Below, in pieces: positions 61,007 to 64,000 of a DNA stretch of 64,000 nt. The position numbers were made by a program, and so were the translations under genes. This DNA comes from Candidatus Ideonella esbjergensis (GTDB lineage: Bacteria; Pseudomonadota; Gammaproteobacteria; Burkholderiales; Burkholderiaceae_C): positions 62,001 through 126,000 of the forward strand of contig JADJLP010000002.1 in assembly GCA_016710065.1 (NCBI GenBank). The letters are read 5' to 3'. A model generated the notes under the pieces. That model had not been told where the DNA came from and made no database searches. It worked only from the letters and a program-made list of their open reading frames with translations. How positions within the stretch are numbered: position 1 is the stretch's first letter; every line of letters begins with the position of its first letter.

Positions 61007-62371
61007 ATGACACTCCGACCGACTTTGCTGGCCGCCAGCCTGGCCATGGCCATGGGCGCCGCCCAAGCCTCCGACCACGACACGGGCACACGCTCGTGCT
61101 TTGCCGAATTCACGCCCATGACCGGCGACGTGGGCGCGGGCACGCTGCCCGAGTCGGCGCCTTACCGCATGGCCTCGCCGCGCATCAGCCAGGTGAGCAT
61201 CGTGGCGCGCGACCCGTCGCAGGCCAAGCGCTTCGACAGCGGCAACTACGACATGCACACCGCCAACGAAACCGGCCCCGACGCCGGCCGCTACCTGTTC
61301 ACGGTCTACGAGACCAACCAGGCCGGCATCCAGCGCACCGACCTGCGCACCATGCAGACCACCACCATCTGGGCCAGCCCTGCCACCGCACCGGCCGCCA
61401 ACAGCCACGTGGCTTTTGATGCCTCGCGCTGGACGCCTTGGGGCAGCTTCCTGACCGCCGAGGAAAACTGGAGCGACCCCGGCCAGACCCCCAGCATCTA
61501 CGGACGCCTGTTCGAGGTGACCAACCCCTTGGCCGCGCCCGCCCAGATACGCATGGTCCACCGCGACATCATTCCGCGCGTCTCGCACGAAGGCCTGGCC
61601 TTCGACAAGAACAAGAACCTCTACTTCATCGACGAGCGCAACGGCAGCCACATCTTCAAGTACGTGCCCGCCAACCCCTATGCCACGACGGGTGACCAGT
61701 ACTTCGCCGCCGGGCAGACCTTTGTGCTGCGGGTGGGCGATGGCAGCGTGACCGAAGCCACCGGCGATGCCACCTGGGTGCCGCTGACCAACTTCAACGG
61801 CGCCCCCTTGCCCGGTGCGGTGGTGGTGACCGATGCCAACGGTGTGCGTGGTCTGGACGGCCGCGCCACGCCCAAGCTGGCCGCCTTCAAGGGCACCGCC
61901 TTCGACCGCCCGGAGGACCTGGAAATCAAGACCTTGGGCGAGCATGGGCGCCAGCTGCTCTTCGTGGCCACCACCACCAACCACAAGGTGTTTGCGATTG
62001 ACCTGGCCCGCAACAAGGTGAGCCTGTTCGCCAGCCGCAACACGCCCGACCTGGCCACCGGCCTGCCGGTGGGCAACACCTTTGCCAACCCCGACAACCT
62101 GGCCATCGACGCGGACGGCAACATCTACATCGTTGAAGACCAGCCCGGCGGCGTGGAAGACATCTGGCTCACGGTGGACAAGGACAACGACGGTGTCGCC
62201 GAAGGGGTGGCCAAGTGGGCCAGCCTCTCGACCGTTGGCGCCGAAAGCACCGGCCTGTACTTCGACCGCCAGCGCCCCGACCTGGCCTATGTGAACGTGC
62301 AGCACCCCGACAGCGGCGTGGACCGCACCATCATGTTCCTGGCGCCCAGAAACTGTCGCAAGCCGCGCTGA
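61007..62371 (+). CDS. PhoX-family (DUF839) alkaline phosphatase-like protein
   Basis: A 454-residue exported protein with signal peptide LLAASLAMAMGAAQASD. The beta-propeller motifs of the DUF839/PhoX family are seen: GRYLFTVYETNQ, TPWGSFLTAEENW (about 143-155), VSHEGLAFDKNKNLYFIDERNGSHIFKY split at about 190-220, and NPDNLAIDADGNIYIVEDQPGG. Acidic residues in TAEENW and FIDE could bind calcium and iron. Monoesterase activity is inferred from the family; this is a shorter branch than classical PhoX (about 600-700 residues), so the substrate is less certain. Confidence 0.85.
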   Translation: MTLRPTLLAASLAMAMGAAQASDHDTGTRSCFAEFTPMTGDVGAGTLPESAPYRMASPRISQVSIVARDPSQAKRFDSGNYDMHTANETGPDAGRYLFTVYETNQAGIQRTDLRTMQTTTIWASPATAPAANSHVAFDASRWTPWGSFLTAEENWSDPGQTPSIYGRLFEVTNPLAAPAQIRMVHRDIIPRVSHEGLAFDKNKNLYFIDERNGSHIFKYVPANPYATTGDQYFAAGQTFVLRVGDGSVTEATGDATWVPLTNFNGAPLPGAVVVTDANGVRGLDGRATPKLAAFKGTAFDRPEDLEIKTLGEHGRQLLFVATTTNHKVFAIDLARNKVSLFASRNTPDLATGLPVGNTFANPDNLAIDADGNIYIVEDQPGGVEDIWLTVDKDNDGVAEGVAKWASLSTVGAESTGLYFDRQRPDLAYVNVQHPDSGVDRTIMFLAPRNCRKPR

Positions 62372-62405
62372 TGAGCAGCCGTGGCAGGCCACCGACGTCA
62401 TGGCC

Positions 62406-62434
62406 ATGTCACGGCGAATTCACCTTCGCGTCAC
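62406..62434 (+). promoter_or_regulatory. Three-half-site Pho-box-like repeat before olsB-like gene
   Basis: ATGTCAC-GGCG-AATTCAC-CTTC-GCGTCAC: three 7-mers in phase at an 11-bp period, ending 14 nt before the ATG at 62449. Multi-unit sites of this type are bound by PhoB dimers in series. Confidence 0.55.
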
Positions 62435-62448
62435 GCTCAGCTTTCACG

Positions 62449-63270
62449 ATGGCGGACATGAACACACCCGCCCCCACCGTCACGTCGGCCATCGTTGTAG
62501 AGCGCGCCCTGCCGCCCAGGACCGCTGCACCAGCTCCCCGGCTGGTGGCCACCTGGGCGCGCGACGAAGCCGAAGTGCGCGCCGCCCAGCGGCTGCGCTA
62601 CCAGGTGTTTGCCGAAGAGATGGGTGCCAGCCTGAGCCCGCCGCCGGGCACCGCGCCGGGCCTGGACGTGGACGCCTTTGACGCGCATTGCGAGCACCTG
62701 CTGGTGCGCACCTGCGAAACCGCCGATGCGCCGGCCCAGGTGGTGGGCACCTACCGCGTGCTCACCCCCGACGCCGCGCGCCGCATGGGTGGCCTGTACA
62801 GCGACACCGAGTTCGACCTGAGCCCGCTGAACCCGCTGCGCCCGCAGATGGCCGAACTCGGCCGCAGCTGCACCGCGCCGCAGTGGCGCTCGGGCGCCGT
62901 CATCCTGATGCTGTGGTCCAGCCTGGCCGAGTTCATGCACCGCAACCACCTGGACCTGATGGTGGGCTGTGCCAGCGTGCCCATGGGCGACGGTGGCCAC
63001 GCGGCGGCCAGCCTGTGGGAGCAACTGCGCCACAGCCACCTGGCCGCACCTGAGCAACAGGTGAGCCCGCGCCTGGCCCTGCCGGTGGACGAGCTGCGCG
63101 GCGATCTGGTGGTGGAGCCGCCGCCGCTGATCAAGGGCTACCTCAAGTGCGGCGCCAAGCTGCTGGGCGCGCCGGCCTGGGACCCGGACTTCGGCTGCGC
63201 CGATTTGCCGATGATGCTCAGGCTGTCGGATCTGCCGGATTCATACCGCCGCCGCTTTCTGGCGGGCTGA
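62449..63270 (+). CDS. olsB: OlsB-like ornithine N-acyltransferase (GNAT fold)
   Basis: A 273-residue GNAT-type acyltransferase, possible start at ATG 62449 or 62458. RLVATWARDEAEVRAAQRLRYQVFAEEMGA (about 29-60) and DAFDAHCEHLLV, VGTYRVLTPDAA and AELGRSCTAPQWRSGAVILMLWS are family features. OlsB adds a 3-hydroxyacyl chain to ornithine, the first step to phosphorus-free ornithine lipids that replace phospholipids under phosphate limitation. No OlsA is visible here. The Pho-box-like array directly upstream supports phosphate control. Confidence 0.85.
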   Translation: MADMNTPAPTVTSAIVVERALPPRTAAPAPRLVATWARDEAEVRAAQRLRYQVFAEEMGASLSPPPGTAPGLDVDAFDAHCEHLLVRTCETADAPAQVVGTYRVLTPDAARRMGGLYSDTEFDLSPLNPLRPQMAELGRSCTAPQWRSGAVILMLWSSLAEFMHRNHLDLMVGCASVPMGDGGHAAASLWEQLRHSHLAAPEQQVSPRLALPVDELRGDLVVEPPPLIKGYLKCGAKLLGAPAWDPDFGCADLPMMLRLSDLPDSYRRRFLAG

Positions 63271-63453
63271 GCGGCACGAGGTTCAAGCACTCCAGCGCTG
63301 CGCTGCGCCTTGAACCGGCTGTTGTTCGCCGCCATGCCGGGGTGACCGTCGGCCCCATCACCGCGCGTCACACAAAGACCGTATCCTGTCCTGCACACCC
63401 TCTTGTGCGGTATCGACTGGAACGCATTGAACAGCCCGGCCCCACTGACGCCC

Positions 63454-64000
63454 ATGAACCAGCACGCGGATGGCGCCGCCGGCACGCTGACCGGCTGGTG
63501 GCGGCGCCTGCGGACGCCGCAGCGCCGCATCAACCTGGCCCTGCAGGGCGGCGGCGCGCACGGCGCGTTCACCTGGGGCGTGCTGGACGCGTTGTTGCAA
63601 GACCCGCGCGTCCAGTTCGAGGGGCTCAGCGGCAGCAGCGCTGGTGCCATGAATGCCGTCGCGCTGGCCAACGGCTGGTTGAGCGGCGGCCGCGAAGGTG
63701 CCCGGCAGGGCCTGGCGGATTTCTGGGCCGGCGTGGGTCAGCAGATGCCCATGGCCATGGTGACCCAGGGCGAAGGCGATGCCTTCAGCCTGTCACCCGC
63801 GAGCAAGCTGCTGGCGAACTGGGCTTCGTACTTCTCGCCAGCGCAGATCAACCCGTTTGACCTGAACCCGCTGCGCGACCTGATCGTGCAGCAGATCGAC
63901 TTCGAGCGGTTGCGCGCAGGCTCGTCGTTCAAGCTGTTCATCGGTGCCACCCAGGCCAACACCGGCAAGCTGCGGGTGTTTCGGGAGGCCGAGCTGACGG
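63454..64000 (+). CDS. Patatin-like phospholipase (3' end cut by window edge)
   Basis: At least 182 residues visible. The oxyanion motif LALQGGGAHGAF (about 28-39) and nucleophile elbow LSGSSAGAMNA (about 58-68, G-x-S-x-G) identify a patatin serine lipase; the catalytic Asp lies beyond the edge. ATG 63454 is used; an in-frame TTG at 63427 is possible. There is no signal peptide, so it is probably cytoplasmic. It follows the olsB-like gene by 183 nt and may share its lipid theme. Confidence 0.9.
   Translation, partial: MNQHADGAAGTLTGWWRRLRTPQRRINLALQGGGAHGAFTWGVLDALLQDPRVQFEGLSGSSAGAMNAVALANGWLSGGREGARQGLADFWAGVGQQMPMAMVTQGEGDAFSLSPASKLLANWASYFSPAQINPFDLNPLRDLIVQQIDFERLRAGSSFKLFIGATQANTGKLRVFREAELT

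Overview
The window looks like chromosomal DNA of a beta-proteobacterium of the order Burkholderiales, most like Comamonadaceae (a Hydrogenophaga/Acidovorax-type genome). This is inferred from the high GC content, the protein styles and the REP-like intergenic repeats, not from a database comparison.

Region 1 (1-13111) is one minus-strand type VI secretion locus, tssA-tssB-tssC-hcp-hcp-tagJ-tssE-tssF-tssG-tssH(clpV). tssH runs off the left edge. A hybrid sensor kinase and a NarL/LuxR-type response regulator lie upstream on the same strand. No VgrG, TssJKLM or effector is visible.

Region 2 (13310-27001) starts at an initiator tRNA and ends at a tyrosine integrase. It reads as an integrative defence island. 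It holds a 743-bp repeat-rich stretch, a three-gene set (661-aa membrane/nuclease-like protein, 2-TM protein, 41-aa proline-rich peptide), a Hachiman pair (hamA-hamB), a DUF6988-like protein next to a PrrC/RloC-style ATPase, and a regulatory module (XRE repressor, operators, excisionase-like gene, integrase).

Region 3 (27302-30923) holds small genes of unknown function, an XRE regulator and two lipoproteins. Region 4 (30925-44284) is a scrap-yard: transposase and nitroreductase remnants, a 166-bp repeat in two copies, a six-PAS GGDEF-EAL protein, three toxin-antitoxin loci, and two copies of a 1.62-kb IS1380-family element.

Region 5 (44450-64000) is dominated by phosphorus metabolism: nucleoside permease, 5'-nucleotidase, an exbD-tonB-receptor-exbB cluster, PPK2, glycerophosphodiesterase, PhoX-like phosphatase, OlsB-like ornithine-lipid acyltransferase and a patatin. 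Several 11-bp-period CTGTCAC-type direct repeats (Pho boxes) sit in front of these genes, so the set is probably a PhoB-controlled scavenging regulon. A third IS1380 copy splits tonB, and the neighbouring receptor carries two frame breaks. All three IS1380 copies have 4-bp CTAN target duplications and each lands inside a gene. A second, different IS1380-like element lies at 57838-59450.
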